The notes under the pieces were generated by a model that saw only the letters and a list, made by a program, of their open reading frames with translations, was not told the origin of the DNA and did not search any database. From Avoscillospira_A sp052117125 (lineage in GTDB: Bacteria; Bacillota; Clostridia; Oscillospirales; Oscillospiraceae): DNA of 64,000 nucleotides. The position numbers and the translations under genes were made by a program. Shown here piece by piece: positions 8,194 through 16,725 of the stretch (position 1 is its first letter; each line of letters starts with the position of its first letter). The stretch lies in NCBI RefSeq assembly GCF_052117125.1, contig NZ_JBQKJT010000002.1:186001-250000 (forward strand), in the 5' to 3' direction.

Positions 8194-9216
8194 TTGGCAT
8201 ATATCCCCTATCGCACCCGGGTGCGCCTTCGAAAGCTGGCCGTGGCTCTGGTCATCATCGTCGTGCTGCTGCTGCTGACCGCCGTGGGCTTCGTCATCTA
8301 TTTGCAGCGTTTTCTGGTCTACTCCGCCGACGGCGTCCGGCTGGAGTTCTCTCCGTCCACCGAGAGCAATACAGTTCAGGAAAAGCTGGAACCCCTGCCC
8401 GACGCCCAGGTGGTGGTGGACACCAGCCCCATAGAGGACACCAGCACCATGACCCGTCTGGAGGGCATTTACGTGACCACCGATATGCTCAGTGACAGCG
8501 ACGCCATTCTCGAAGCCGTTCAGGCCACGGAGGGACAGGTGGCCGTACTGCTGGACGTCAAAAGTATCTACGGCAATTTTTATTACTCCACCGCCATTCC
8601 CGGCGCGGAAACCTCCTCCTCTGTGGATGTGACCGCCGTAGACCAGCTGATTGCCGATCTCAACGCCAACGGCCGCGTCTATCTCATCGCCCGGCTGCCG
8701 GCGTTCCGTGACAGTGCCTATGCCCTGGCCAACCAGTCCTGCGGCCTGCCCCTGGACAACGGCGCGTTGTGGATGGACAGCGACAGCTGTTACTGGCTGG
8801 ACCCGGCCAATCAGCAGGTCCTTTCCTATCTCCAGAGCATTCTCTCGGAACTGGCCGGTCTGGGCTTTGAGGAAGTGGTCCTGTCGGACTTCACCTTCCC
8901 CGCCAGTCAGAACATCGCCTATGACGGCAACCGGGTGTCCGCCGTGCTGGACGCCGCCCAGCGGCTGTCCTCCAACCAGACGGAGCGCTCCCCCGCCCTG
9001 TCCCTGGCCACCACGGACCCGGCGCTGGCCGCCTATGCCGACCGGGTGTATCTGACCAGCAACGACGGCTCTCAGGTCCAGGCCCTGGTGGACACCTTCT
9101 CCGACGTCTATGACACGCTCCACGATCGTGTGGTCTTTCTCACCAGCTCCCGGGACACCCGCTTTGCGGAGTACGGCATTCTGCGCCCGGCGGTGACGGA
9201 GGACGCGGAATCGTGA
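8194..9216 (+). CDS. Membrane-anchored DUF4015 (putative glycoside hydrolase-like) protein
   Basis: 340 residues: basic N-terminus, one membrane segment at about 14-38 (VALVIIVVLLLLTAVGFVIYL), then an extracellular domain. The pattern LEGIYVTTDMLSD, VAVLLDVKSIYGNFYY, VYLIARLPAFRDSAYA, WLDPANQQVLSYL, FEEVVLSDFTFP follows the strands of the TIM-barrel-like DUF4015 family, annotated as putative glycosyl hydrolase without demonstrated activity. The start is TTG with GAGGAGG 7 bases before it, 13 bp after prmA. The product is probably exposed outside the membrane; substrate unknown. It is shorter than many DUF4015 proteins. Confidence 0.65.
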   Translation: MAYIPYRTRVRLRKLAVALVIIVVLLLLTAVGFVIYLQRFLVYSADGVRLEFSPSTESNTVQEKLEPLPDAQVVVDTSPIEDTSTMTRLEGIYVTTDMLSDSDAILEAVQATEGQVAVLLDVKSIYGNFYYSTAIPGAETSSSVDVTAVDQLIADLNANGRVYLIARLPAFRDSAYALANQSCGLPLDNGALWMDSDSCYWLDPANQQVLSYLQSILSELAGLGFEEVVLSDFTFPASQNIAYDGNRVSAVLDAAQRLSSNQTERSPALSLATTDPALAAYADRVYLTSNDGSQVQALVDTFSDVYDTLHDRVVFLTSSRDTRFAEYGILRPAVTEDAES

Positions 9217-9228
9217 CGCATTTCTTTT

Positions 9229-9281
9229 GCGGGGCTCTGCCCCGCACCCCGCAATTTTTAAAAAAAATTGAGTAAAACTTG
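9229..9281 (-). repeat. Modular hairpin repeat, copy 2a (short)
   Basis: Minus orientation, only the GCGGGGC/GCCCCGC hairpin and the AATTTTT.../AAAAATT module ending in GAGTAAAACTT. It begins 12 bp after the DUF4015 stop and faces copy 2b across 87 bp that contain a GGATTC/GAATCC hairpin near 9292-9308 and A/T-rich sequence. Both copies fill the convergent gap 9217-9453. Confidence 0.75.
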
Positions 9282-9368
9282 AAATTAGCCCCGGATTCCC
9301 ATGGAATCCGAGGCTGAAATATTATTAATATAAGGATAGAGCTAAAATCACCGTTTGGAACCCAACGA

Positions 9369-9452
9369 TAAAAGTTTACTCGATTTTTTCAAAAATCGCA
9401 GGGGTCCAGGGGACGGCGTCCCCGGTCGCGCCCCGCAGGGCGCGAAATCTCC
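9369..9452 (+). repeat. Modular hairpin repeat, copy 2b (truncated)
   Basis: Plus orientation: A/T hairpin, GGGGAC/GTCCCC hairpin and one CGCGCCC/GGGCGCG hairpin, ending at the htpG stop codon. The distal modules are missing. Read in the direction of htpG transcription, the hairpins come before a T-rich run and could serve as its terminator. Confidence 0.8.
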
Positions 9453-9453
9453 C

Positions 9454-11346
9454 TTACTGCATCAAAGAGCAGATGCGGTCGGTATACTCGGTGGGGTTGT
9501 CGATGGGCAGACCCGCCATGAGCAGGGACTGATCGTACAGGACCTCCACATACTTCTTGGCCTTCTCCGGGTCCTGGGCCACGGCAACTTGCAACGTGGC
9601 AAAGACGGCGTGCTCCGGGTTCAGCTCCAGGATACGGCCGGCCTTAAAGCCCATTTCCGGATTCATCTTCTGGAAGTATTTCTCCATCTCAAAGCTCATG
9701 CCCTCGTCGGGGACCAGGCACACGGGGTAGCTCTTGAGGGTGGCGCTGAGACGCACATCCTTGACGCGGTCGCCCAGCGTCTCCTTGATGAAGTCCAGGG
9801 TGGGCTTGGCGGCCTCGTTCTTCTCCTCCATGGCCTTCTTCTCCTCGTCGGAGGTCAGGCCCAGGTCGTCGGACGCGATGTTCTTGAAGTCCTTTTCGGC
9901 AAACTTCTGGAGGGTCTGGGGAATGAATTCGTCCACATCCTCCGTGAAGAACAGGACATCGTAGCCCTTGTCCTGGAGCAGCTCCATCTGGGGCAGCTGG
10001 GAAAGGCGCTGGCGGCTCTCACCGGCGGCAAAATAGATGTGCTCCTGACCTTCTGCCATGCCGTCCACATACTCCTGGAGAGTCACCAGCTTCTGCTCCT
10101 TGCTGGACCAGAAGAGCATCAAATCCTGAAGCAGGTCCTTGTGCATGCCGTACTCGGCCACCAGGCCGTATTTCAGATTCCGGCCAAAGGCGTTAAAGAA
10201 CTTCTCGTACTTCTCCCGGTCATTTTCCAGGAGCTTCTTCAATTCGGACTTGATCTTCTTTTCCAAGTTGGAGGCGATGAGTTTCAACTGGCGGTCGTGC
10301 TGGAGCATCTCACGGGAGATGTTCAGACTCAAATCCTGAGAATCCACGATGCCCTTGACAAAACGGAAGTGCTCCGGCAGCAAATCCTCGCAGTTCTCCA
10401 TAATCAGGACGCCGGAGGAATAGAGCTGCAAGCCTTTCTTGTACTCCTTGGTGTAGAAGTCGTAGGGGGCCCGGGCAGGGATATAGAGCAATGCCTTATA
10501 GGTAATATTGCCCTCGATGCTCAGATGGATGGTGGCCAGAGGATTCTCATAGTCGAAGAACTTCTCCTGATAGAACCGGTTGTACTCCTCCTCCGTGACG
10601 TCCTTCTTGGCCCGCTGCCACAGGGGCACCATGGAGTTGAGAGTCTCGTTTTCGGTGTACGTCTCGTACTCGGGCTTCTCGCTGTCCTTGGTCTCCTCCT
10701 TGACGCGGGTCTTGGTCACGTCCATGCGGATGGGGTAGCGGATATAGTCGGAGTACTTGCGGACCAGCGACCGCAGCTCATGCTCCTGGAGGAACCGGCT
10801 GTAGTTCTCGTCCTCGGTGTCGGCCTTCAGGTGCATGATGACCTGGGTACCGGCGCTATCCTTCTCACAGGGGGTAATGGTGTAGCCGTCGGCGCCGGAG
10901 GACTGCCACATCCAGGCTTCGTCGGAGCCGTACTTTTTGGAGATCACCGTCACGGCGTCGGCCACCATAAAGGCGGAGTAGAAGCCCACGCCAAACTGGC
11001 CGATGATGTCGATATCCTCCTGCTGCTCCATGTCCTTTTTGAACTGGAGGGAACCGCTCTTGGCGATGGTACCCAGATTCTCCTCCATGTCCTCCCGGCT
11101 CATGCCGATACCGTTGTCGGACACGGTCAGCAGACGCGCTTTTTCGTCCACCGTAATGTCGATGGCGAAGTCGCTGCGGCTCAGGCCCACGTTCTGGTCC
11201 GTCAGGCTCAGATAGGCCAGCTTGTCCATGGCGTCGGAGGCGTTGGAAATGATCTCACGGAGAAAAATCTCCTGATGGGTGTAAATGGAGTTGATCATCA
11301 GATCAAGAAGCCGCTTGGATTCGGCTTTAAATTGCTGCTTTTCCAT
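9454..11346 (-). CDS. htpG: Chaperone HtpG (Hsp90)
   Basis: 630 residues, the usual length. ATP-dependent Hsp90 chaperone of the cytoplasm. The GHKL ATPase domain shows ISNASDAMDKL, DNGIGM and GQFGVGFYSAFMVADAV; the middle domain includes YIPARAPYDFY and FVKGIVDSQDLSLNISREMLQ; a dimerisation domain follows. The ATG follows AAGGATGA. It is monocistronic. A perfect CIRCE operator overlaps the start region of transcription, so HrcA repression is expected; in B. subtilis htpG is not in the HrcA class, which makes this arrangement notable. Confidence 0.97.
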   Translation of the reverse strand: MEKQQFKAESKRLLDLMINSIYTHQEIFLREIISNASDAMDKLAYLSLTDQNVGLSRSDFAIDITVDEKARLLTVSDNGIGMSREDMEENLGTIAKSGSLQFKKDMEQQEDIDIIGQFGVGFYSAFMVADAVTVISKKYGSDEAWMWQSSGADGYTITPCEKDSAGTQVIMHLKADTEDENYSRFLQEHELRSLVRKYSDYIRYPIRMDVTKTRVKEETKDSEKPEYETYTENETLNSMVPLWQRAKKDVTEEEYNRFYQEKFFDYENPLATIHLSIEGNITYKALLYIPARAPYDFYTKEYKKGLQLYSSGVLIMENCEDLLPEHFRFVKGIVDSQDLSLNISREMLQHDRQLKLIASNLEKKIKSELKKLLENDREKYEKFFNAFGRNLKYGLVAEYGMHKDLLQDLMLFWSSKEQKLVTLQEYVDGMAEGQEHIYFAAGESRQRLSQLPQMELLQDKGYDVLFFTEDVDEFIPQTLQKFAEKDFKNIASDDLGLTSDEEKKAMEEKNEAAKPTLDFIKETLGDRVKDVRLSATLKSYPVCLVPDEGMSFEMEKYFQKMNPEMGFKAGRILELNPEHAVFATLQVAVAQDPEKAKKYVEVLYDQSLLMAGLPIDNPTEYTDRICSLMQ

Positions 11347-11371
11347 GATATGTCATCCTTTGTATTCAGCA

Positions 11372-11398
11372 TTAGCACTCATAGCTCTTGAGTGCTAA
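11372..11398. promoter_or_regulatory. CIRCE operator (HrcA site)
   Basis: Exact inverted repeat TTAGCACTC-N9-GAGTGCTAA, the CIRCE consensus, between the htpG promoter and its start codon. Confidence 0.95.
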
Positions 11399-11402
11399 TG
11401 CT

Positions 11403-11430
11403 ATTATACCGCGCTCTGAAATTTTTTCAA
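11403..11430 (-). promoter_or_regulatory. htpG promoter
   Basis: Minus strand TTGAAA, 16-nt spacer, perfect TATAAT; the CIRCE element begins 4 bases downstream of the -10. Confidence 0.8.
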
Positions 11431-11460
11431 GTACATTTACAAAAATTTTATATTTGGCCC

Positions 11461-11489
11461 TTAACAGATGGGGTGGACTATGATAGAAT
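11461..11489 (+). promoter_or_regulatory. ridA promoter
   Basis: TTAACA, 17-nt spacer, TAGAAT, about 35 bases ahead of the ridA start. Confidence 0.6.
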
Positions 11490-11524
11490 GAGAACATCAA
11501 TTTACGAAAGGAAGGTTTTCAACC

Positions 11525-11902
11525 ATGAAAACTGTGATTTGTTCCAAGAACGCTCCCGCCGCTGTGGGTCCCTATTCCCAGGCGATTTTTGTAGGCGACA
11601 CCCTGTACTGCTCCGGCCAGCTGGGTCTGGTGCCCGAGACCGGTAAGCTGGCCGAGGGCGGTCTGGCTGCCCAGGCCCGTCAGATGTTTGCCAACGTCAA
11701 GGCTGTCCTGGCCGAGAACGGCATGGACCTGAGCAATGTGGTCAAGACCACCGTGTTTATGACCGATCTGGCCGGCTTTGCCGAGCTCAACGGCATCTAC
11801 GCTGAGAACTTCACCGGCGAGCATCCCGCCCGTTCCTGCGTGCAGGTGGCTGCCCTGCCCCTGGGCGGCGTGGTGGAGATGGAAGTCATCGCCGTCAAGT
11901 AA
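11525..11902 (+). CDS. ridA: RidA family reactive enamine/imine deaminase
   Basis: 125 residues, the full length of the YjgF/YER057c/UK114 family. RidA hydrolyses reactive 2-aminoacrylate and related imines released by PLP enzymes such as threonine dehydratase. It shows APAAVGPYSQAI at the start, SGQLGL, and the terminal RSCVQVAALPLGGVVEMEVIAV, which carries the conserved arginine that binds the substrate carboxylate. It forms a cytosolic trimer in characterised members. AAAGGAAGG precedes the ATG; promoter and terminator are both visible, so it is a single-gene unit. Confidence 0.95.
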   Translation: MKTVICSKNAPAAVGPYSQAIFVGDTLYCSGQLGLVPETGKLAEGGLAAQARQMFANVKAVLAENGMDLSNVVKTTVFMTDLAGFAELNGIYAENFTGEHPARSCVQVAALPLGGVVEMEVIAVK

Positions 11903-11918
11903 TTGCAAAAACCGTCAA

Positions 11919-11950
11919 CCGGGCGTGCCTCAAGCGGCACGCCCGGTTTT
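11919..11950 (+). terminator. ridA terminator
   Basis: CCGGGCGTGCC / GGCACGCCCGG stem followed by TTTT. Confidence 0.9.
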
Positions 11951-11977
11951 CCATTATGGCGGGAAGGAACACAATAT

Positions 11978-12158
11978 AAAAATTTACTCGATTTTTTCAA
12001 AAATCGCAGGGTCCAGGGGCAGCGCCCCGGTCGCCCGCCGCAGCGGGCGAAACACCCCGTCGTCCACAGCGCCATCCGCAGATGGCGCCATCCCTCGGGC
12101 GTAAGCCCTAAGGCCGCCGTCCCCACCCCAACACTGGTGGAGGACAGCGGCCTTCTTT
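11978..12158 (+). repeat. Modular hairpin repeat, copy 3
   Basis: Plus orientation, between the ridA terminator and the terminator of the ispH-rpsA gene. A/T hairpin, CAGGGGC/GCCCCGG, CGCCCGC/GCGGGCG, GCGCCATC/GATGGCGC, a GGGC/GCCC mini-hairpin, and the long GGCCGCCGTCC terminal hairpin ending TTCTTT. The CGCGCCG module is absent. Together the two terminators and this repeat account for the 329-bp gap 11903-12231. Confidence 0.85.
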
Positions 12159-12171
12159 GTACAGCAAATAC

Positions 12172-12198
12172 AAAAACCGGGCTGCCGAAGCAGCCCGG
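12172..12198 (-). terminator. ispH-rpsA terminator
   Basis: CCGGGCTGC / GCAGCCCGG stem followed on the minus strand by TTTTT. Confidence 0.9.
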
Positions 12199-12231
12199 TC
12201 GAACTACGATTGTCGTGGTTCCGGCGCAGGA

Positions 12232-14187
12232 TTACTCCTCGTCGCCGTACTCCTCGTCGTCACCCTCCACCAGCAGGGCGCGGATGGACAGGGAGATACG
12301 CTTGTTCTCCTCGTCGATGTCGATGATCTTGGCCTCGACCTCCTGACCCTCGGACAGCACATCCTCGGGCTTGCCGATGCGGCGGTCAGCGATCTGGGAG
12401 ATGTGGATCAGGCCGTCCACACCGGGGATGATCTCGGCGAAAGCGCCGAAGGTCATCAGCTTGACGATCTTGACGGTAGCCACGTCGCCAACCTGGAACT
12501 GGTTCAGGAACAGGTTCCAGGGGTTGGTCTCAGCGGTCTTGTAGCCCAGAGAGATCTTCTTCTTCTCGGGATCAAAGCCGATGACATAGACGTCGATCTC
12601 GTCGCCCACCTTGACGACCTCGGCGGGGTTCTTGATGCGGCTCCAGCTCAGCTCGGAAACGTGAACCATGCCGTCCACGCCGCCGATGTCGACGAAAGCG
12701 CCGTAGGAAGTCAGGCTCTTGACAACGCCATGGTAGGTCTTGCCCTCGGCGATCTCGTTCCAGATCTGCTCGGCGGCAGCCTTGCGGGCCTCAGCGGTGA
12801 CGGCACGGATGGAGCCGACCACTCTGCGGCGGGCGCGGTTGACCTCGGTGATCTTCATGCTGACGGTCTGACGGATCAGCTGGCTCAGGTCGCCGCCCTT
12901 GGGAATGCCGGTCTGGGAAGCGGGAATGAACACACGGATGCCCTTGACATTGGCAACCAGGCCGCCCTTGTTCTCCTCGGTGATGACGCCTTCGACCACA
13001 GTCTTCTCCTCGCAGGCAGTCTCGATCTCGTCCCAGCTCTTGACGGTGTCCAGACGCTTCTTGGACAGCATCACGGTGCCCTCCATGTCGTTGACACGGA
13101 CCACATAGACCTCGATCTCATCGCCCACCTTGAACAGGTCCTCGGCCTTGGCCGCAGGATCGCTGCTGATCTCGCTGTAGGGGATGTAGCCGGCGTGCTT
13201 GGTACCCAGGTCCACATACACTTCGGTGGGGGTGATGGATGTGACGATGCCGGTCACCTTGTCTCCTGTATTTAAAGTCTTGATGGACTGCTCGAGAAGC
13301 TCGGCAAAGTTCTCCTCCATGGCAGCATTTTCAACACGAATTTCGTCGCTCATATGGTTGTTGACCTCCTTTATTATCCACGCCGGCGTTGACGCCCCGG
13401 CAGTGATACCAACGGATTGCACATTAGAGAAAAGCGTAGTGTCCAATTCATCGGCACTGTCCACCAGGGAAACCAGCTTGCAGTGTTCTCTGCAAATCAT
13501 CGCAAGGCGCTTCGTATTGGAGCTCATTGCATCACCGACTATGACCATTCCATCGCATAGCCCGGCCAGGGCTATGGCTTCTTTCTGCCGTTTTTCCGTC
13601 GCTCCACATATTGTATCAAATATTTCGGCATTTGTATACACTTTTTTTATAATTTCACAACAACTTTTCCATAGGGCCTCGGTACTGGTGGTCTGAGACA
13701 CCATGGTTACGGACAAATTAGTCCGGGCCGGGTCCTCGTCCAGCCACGCTTGGAGTTCGGCGGCGTTTTCAAACACAACCGGGTTGTCGCACCAACCGGC
13801 AATGGCTACGATCTCCGGGTGGGTCCGGGTGCCGATGATGATCACCTGGCGGCCCCGCTCCGTGGCCTTGCGGACGATCTCATGGATGCGCTTGACAAAG
13901 GGACAGGTGGCGTCCAGAATGGTGAGATTTCTGGCCTCCAGTTCCTCATAGACGGCCCGGCTGACGCCGTGGCTACGGATGATGACGGCGCAGCCGTCCT
14001 CGATCTCCGAAACCTCGTCCACCTGCCGCACGCCCATTTCCGCGAAGCGCTGCACCACATGGCGGTTGTGGATGATGGGGCCCAGGGTCACGGCGTTCAA
14101 GCCGTCTTTTGCCGCCTGCTCCACCATGGACACAGCCCGGTCCACACCGAAGCAGAAGCCCGCCGTCTTGGCAAGGTAGACCTTCAT
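12232..14187 (-). CDS. IspH-ribosomal protein S1 fusion
   Basis: 651 residues. Residues 1 to about 278 are 4-hydroxy-3-methylbut-2-enyl diphosphate reductase (IspH), the last step of the MEP isoprenoid pathway: the three [4Fe-4S] cysteines are visible in TAGFCFGVDRAV, ATCPFV and DTICGATEKRQ, with HPE and SNTKRL motifs. Residues about 300-640 are four S1 RNA-binding repeats (GDKVTGIVTSITPTEVYVDLG; GDEIEVYVVRVNDMEGTVMLS and so on), i.e. RpsA-like, followed by an acidic tail. This fusion is known in Clostridia. An in-frame ATG at 13353 has a strong ribosome-binding site, so a separate S1 protein may also be made. It is last in the cmk-plsC operon, overlapping plsC by ATGA. Confidence 0.93.
   Translation of the reverse strand: MKVYLAKTAGFCFGVDRAVSMVEQAAKDGLNAVTLGPIIHNRHVVQRFAEMGVRQVDEVSEIEDGCAVIIRSHGVSRAVYEELEARNLTILDATCPFVKRIHEIVRKATERGRQVIIIGTRTHPEIVAIAGWCDNPVVFENAAELQAWLDEDPARTNLSVTMVSQTTSTEALWKSCCEIIKKVYTNAEIFDTICGATEKRQKEAIALAGLCDGMVIVGDAMSSNTKRLAMICREHCKLVSLVDSADELDTTLFSNVQSVGITAGASTPAWIIKEVNNHMSDEIRVENAAMEENFAELLEQSIKTLNTGDKVTGIVTSITPTEVYVDLGTKHAGYIPYSEISSDPAAKAEDLFKVGDEIEVYVVRVNDMEGTVMLSKKRLDTVKSWDEIETACEEKTVVEGVITEENKGGLVANVKGIRVFIPASQTGIPKGGDLSQLIRQTVSMKITEVNRARRRVVGSIRAVTAEARKAAAEQIWNEIAEGKTYHGVVKSLTSYGAFVDIGGVDGMVHVSELSWSRIKNPAEVVKVGDEIDVYVIGFDPEKKKISLGYKTAETNPWNLFLNQFQVGDVATVKIVKLMTFGAFAEIIPGVDGLIHISQIADRRIGKPEDVLSEGQEVEAKIIDIDEENKRISLSIRALLVEGDDEEYGDEE
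13353..13370 (-). promoter_or_regulatory. Internal ribosome-binding site and ATG for a stand-alone S1 protein
   Basis: Within the fusion, AAAGGAGGT (rc of 13364-13372) lies 10 bases before an in-frame ATG at 13353 that starts MSDEIRVENAAMEEN. Initiation here would make a 373-residue protein of the four S1 repeats. In the full-length reading frame the site codes for Lys-Glu-Val, codons that need not look like a consensus Shine-Dalgarno. Confidence 0.6.
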
Positions 14188-14786
14188 CCAACGCCCTCCC
14201 CCAGCTTGTAAATGATGTCCATCATCCGGTCGGTCTCACTGCGCAGCTCCTCCGCCGTGGCCTTGCCCGTGGCGGTGACCACCGCAAAGGGTTCGCCGAT
14301 GACCATGGCCATGGGACTAAAGGGAAAGCGCTTCCGCTTGATATACACCGGCAAAATGGGGCATTTGGCCCGGTTGGCCAGCATGACCGCGCCGGTCTTG
14401 CCCTCCAGGGGGCCATCCTTGGCCCGGGTCCCCTCGGGATAGAGCAGCAGCTTTTTCCCGTCTTTGAGGGTTTTCAGCGCCTCCTTGATGGCGTTGATAT
14501 CGCCCTCGCCCCGCTTGACACCGATGATGCCCGCCCAGTGGAGCAGCTTTCCCAGCAGCGGCGCTTCCAACAGGGATTCCTTGGCCATAATGCGGAAAAA
14601 GGGGCCCTGCTTCAACCCGAAAATGGCCCACAGGGGGTCCGCCATGCCGATGTGGTTGCTGCAAATCACGCAGGCCCCCTCGGGGATATGCTCCCGGCCT
14701 GTGACCCGGAACACCGGATGATAGAGGAACAGACCGAAACGGGCCAGCCGTTCCAGAACGTGATATACGATTGCATTTGCTTTCAT
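14184..14786 (-). CDS. plsC: 1-acyl-sn-glycerol-3-phosphate acyltransferase (PlsC family)
   Basis: 200 residues. Membrane-associated acyltransferase that makes phosphatidic acid from lysophosphatidic acid. It has the catalytic motif NHIGMAD (NHx4D) and the substrate motif YPEGTR; GAVMLANRAKCPILPVYI is the usual third block. The lack of a long hydrophobic N-terminus beyond residues 1-25 is usual for the short Firmicute form. It overlaps cmk upstream and ispH-rpsA downstream by 4 bp each, the classical Clostridia order cmk-plsC-ispH. Confidence 0.92.
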   Translation of the reverse strand: MKANAIVYHVLERLARFGLFLYHPVFRVTGREHIPEGACVICSNHIGMADPLWAIFGLKQGPFFRIMAKESLLEAPLLGKLLHWAGIIGVKRGEGDINAIKEALKTLKDGKKLLLYPEGTRAKDGPLEGKTGAVMLANRAKCPILPVYIKRKRFPFSPMAMVIGEPFAVVTATGKATAEELRSETDRMMDIIYKLGEGVG

Positions 14787-15472
14787 AGCTGCCCCAGCTT
14801 CTCCTTTATGATGGACTCCATGGCCGCCGCCGCCTGTTCAATATTCAGGTCGGTGGTGTCCAGGTGGACGGCGTCCTTGGCCGGACGCAGGGGCGCGATC
14901 TTGCGGTTCCTGTCCTGCTCGTCCCGGGCGATCAGGTCCTTTAAAACCTTCTCATATTGGACCTTCTCCCCCTTGGCCGTCAGCTCGTCAAAGCGGCGGC
15001 GGGCGCGCACCTCCGGGTCCGCCGTCAGGAAAATCTTCACATCGGCCCCCGGCAGCACCACCGTACCGATGTCCCGGCCATCCATGACCACATTATGGGT
15101 CCGGGCCAGCTGGCGCTGCATATCCAGAAGATAGTCCCGGACCACCTTCTGGGCCGAGATCACCGAGGCAATTTTCGACATCTCCGGGGTACGGATATCG
15201 TCGGTGACGTCCCGGCCATTGAGCATCATATGCTGGAGACCGTCGGCGTCGTACTCGATTTGAATATTCACATCACCAATCAGGCGGGTAATGCCGTCGG
15301 TGTCCTTGGGACCGATGCCGTAAAAGTCCATATGGTAGCCCACGGTCCGATAGATGGCCCCGGTATCCACATAGACAAAGCCCAAGTCCTTAGCCACTCT
15401 CCGGGCCATGGTACTTTTTCCGCTGCCGGCAGGGCCGTCGATGGCAATGGCGTAGTTGCGTTTCGTTGTCAT
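14783..15472 (-). CDS. cmk: Cytidylate kinase
   Basis: 229 residues. Phosphorylates CMP and dCMP with ATP. P-loop GPAGSGKST at about residues 12-20, VDTGAIYRTVG, then DGRDIGTVVLPGADVKIFLTAD and the lid RRRFDEL; all are signature Cmk positions. Length is normal. It overlaps the upstream oxidoreductase gene and plsC by ATGA. Confidence 0.96.
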   Translation of the reverse strand: MTTKRNYAIAIDGPAGSGKSTMARRVAKDLGFVYVDTGAIYRTVGYHMDFYGIGPKDTDGITRLIGDVNIQIEYDADGLQHMMLNGRDVTDDIRTPEMSKIASVISAQKVVRDYLLDMQRQLARTHNVVMDGRDIGTVVLPGADVKIFLTADPEVRARRRFDELTAKGEKVQYEKVLKDLIARDEQDRNRKIAPLRPAKDAVHLDTTDLNIEQAAAAMESIIKEKLGQL

Positions 15473-16725
15473 TTCGTATCCTCCTTAACGGCCCCGGCGG
15501 CGGCCCGTCCCGCGGCGCGGCCGGTGGCCCAGGCAATCTGTAAATTGAAGCCGCCGGTATAGGCGTCCACGTCCAGCAGTTCCCCGGCCAGATACAGGCC
15601 GGGACATTTCTTCGATGCCATGGTCTTGGGGTCCACCTCCGACACCTTGACGCCGCCGGCGGTGACAATGGCCTCCTTGACGGGCCTGGCTCCGGTGACC
15701 GTGAGGGTAAACCGTTTCATGGTTTCCAGTAACGTCCGCCGCTGCTGTTTGGTGACGGAGTGGACCTTCTCCGCCGGGTGGATGCCCGTCCGGGCCACCA
15801 CCACGGGAATCATGCTGCTGGGCAGCAGATCGCCCAGGGCGTTTTCGAAATCCCGGTTCTGGTACTTCTCAAAATCCCGCAGAATGCGCTCATCCAGCTT
15901 TTTCTCGTCCAGGGCCGGTTTCAAATCAATTTCAATGGTATAGGAATCCTTTTCCTTCCGGTGGGCGCTGGCCGACAGGATCGTGGGGCCGGACACGCCG
16001 AAGTGGGTAAACAGCAGCTCTCCAAAGTCCTCGAAGGCCACCTTCCCCTTCTGATTTTTCATGCGGACGGCCACATTGCGCAAACTCAGACCCATCATGG
16101 CCCGGCATTCATCGGCCTCGGCCACCTCCAGCGGCACCAGGGAACCGCGAGGCTCCACAATGGTATGGCCCACGGAAGCGGCCATGTCGTAGCCGTCGCC
16201 GGTGGAGCCGGTCAGCGGATAGGAGCAGCCCCCGGTGCATAAAATAACCCGCCCGGCTGCAAAGGTCCCCTGATCGGTGATGACGCCGGTCACCGCGCCG
16301 TCCGCTGTTTGCAGCGACTGGACGTGGGCCGTCACCACCCGGACGCCAGTGCGCTTCAAGTACGCCCGCAGGGCGTCAATGACTGACGCGGCCTTGTCAC
16401 TCTCCGGAAAAACCCGGTTGCCCCGCTCCACCTTGAGACGGCATCCCAGGCCCTCAAAAAAGGCCATGACCTCCTCCGGCGGGAAGGCTTCCATGGCGCT
16501 GTATAAAAACCGACTGTTGCGGGGGACGTTCTGCAAAACCTCCTGAGGCGTGCAGCAGTTGGTGACATTGCAGCGGCCCTTGCCGGTGATGTACAGTTTC
16601 TTGCCCAGGCGGTCGTTGTGCTCCAGAAGCACCACCCTGGCCCCCAGCTCCGCCGCCGTACCGGCGGCCATCATTCCGGCGGCCCCGGCGCCCACCACCA
16701 GGACGTCAGTTTTCCATTCGTTCAT
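15469..16725 (-). CDS. NAD(P)/FAD-dependent oxidoreductase, HI0933/aminoacetone oxidase family
   Basis: 418 residues from an ATG that overlaps the end of the rpiR-type gene by 20 bp. The dinucleotide motif VVGAGAAGMMAAGTAAELG lies at the N-terminus, followed by KLYITGKGRCNVTN, the family hallmark, CTGGCSYPLTGSTGDGY, and a C-terminal FAD block GLYLAGELLDVDAYTGGFN. The family (BaiN/YhiN) includes enzymes proposed to act on 3-dehydro-bile acids and flavoproteins called aminoacetone oxidases, but the physiological substrate is not established. Its place directly before cmk is common in Clostridia. Confidence 0.88.
   Translation of the reverse strand: MNEWKTDVLVVGAGAAGMMAAGTAAELGARVVLLEHNDRLGKKLYITGKGRCNVTNCCTPQEVLQNVPRNSRFLYSAMEAFPPEEVMAFFEGLGCRLKVERGNRVFPESDKAASVIDALRAYLKRTGVRVVTAHVQSLQTADGAVTGVITDQGTFAAGRVILCTGGCSYPLTGSTGDGYDMAASVGHTIVEPRGSLVPLEVAEADECRAMMGLSLRNVAVRMKNQKGKVAFEDFGELLFTHFGVSGPTILSASAHRKEKDSYTIEIDLKPALDEKKLDERILRDFEKYQNRDFENALGDLLPSSMIPVVVARTGIHPAEKVHSVTKQQRRTLLETMKRFTLTVTGARPVKEAIVTAGGVKVSEVDPKTMASKKCPGLYLAGELLDVDAYTGGFNLQIAWATGRAAGRAAAGAVKEDTK

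Noticed and set aside
9355..11391. A 678-codon plus-strand open frame opposite htpG
   Set aside because: Antisense shadow of a strongly biased htpG sequence; Leu/Val/His-rich with no domain or ribosome-binding site.
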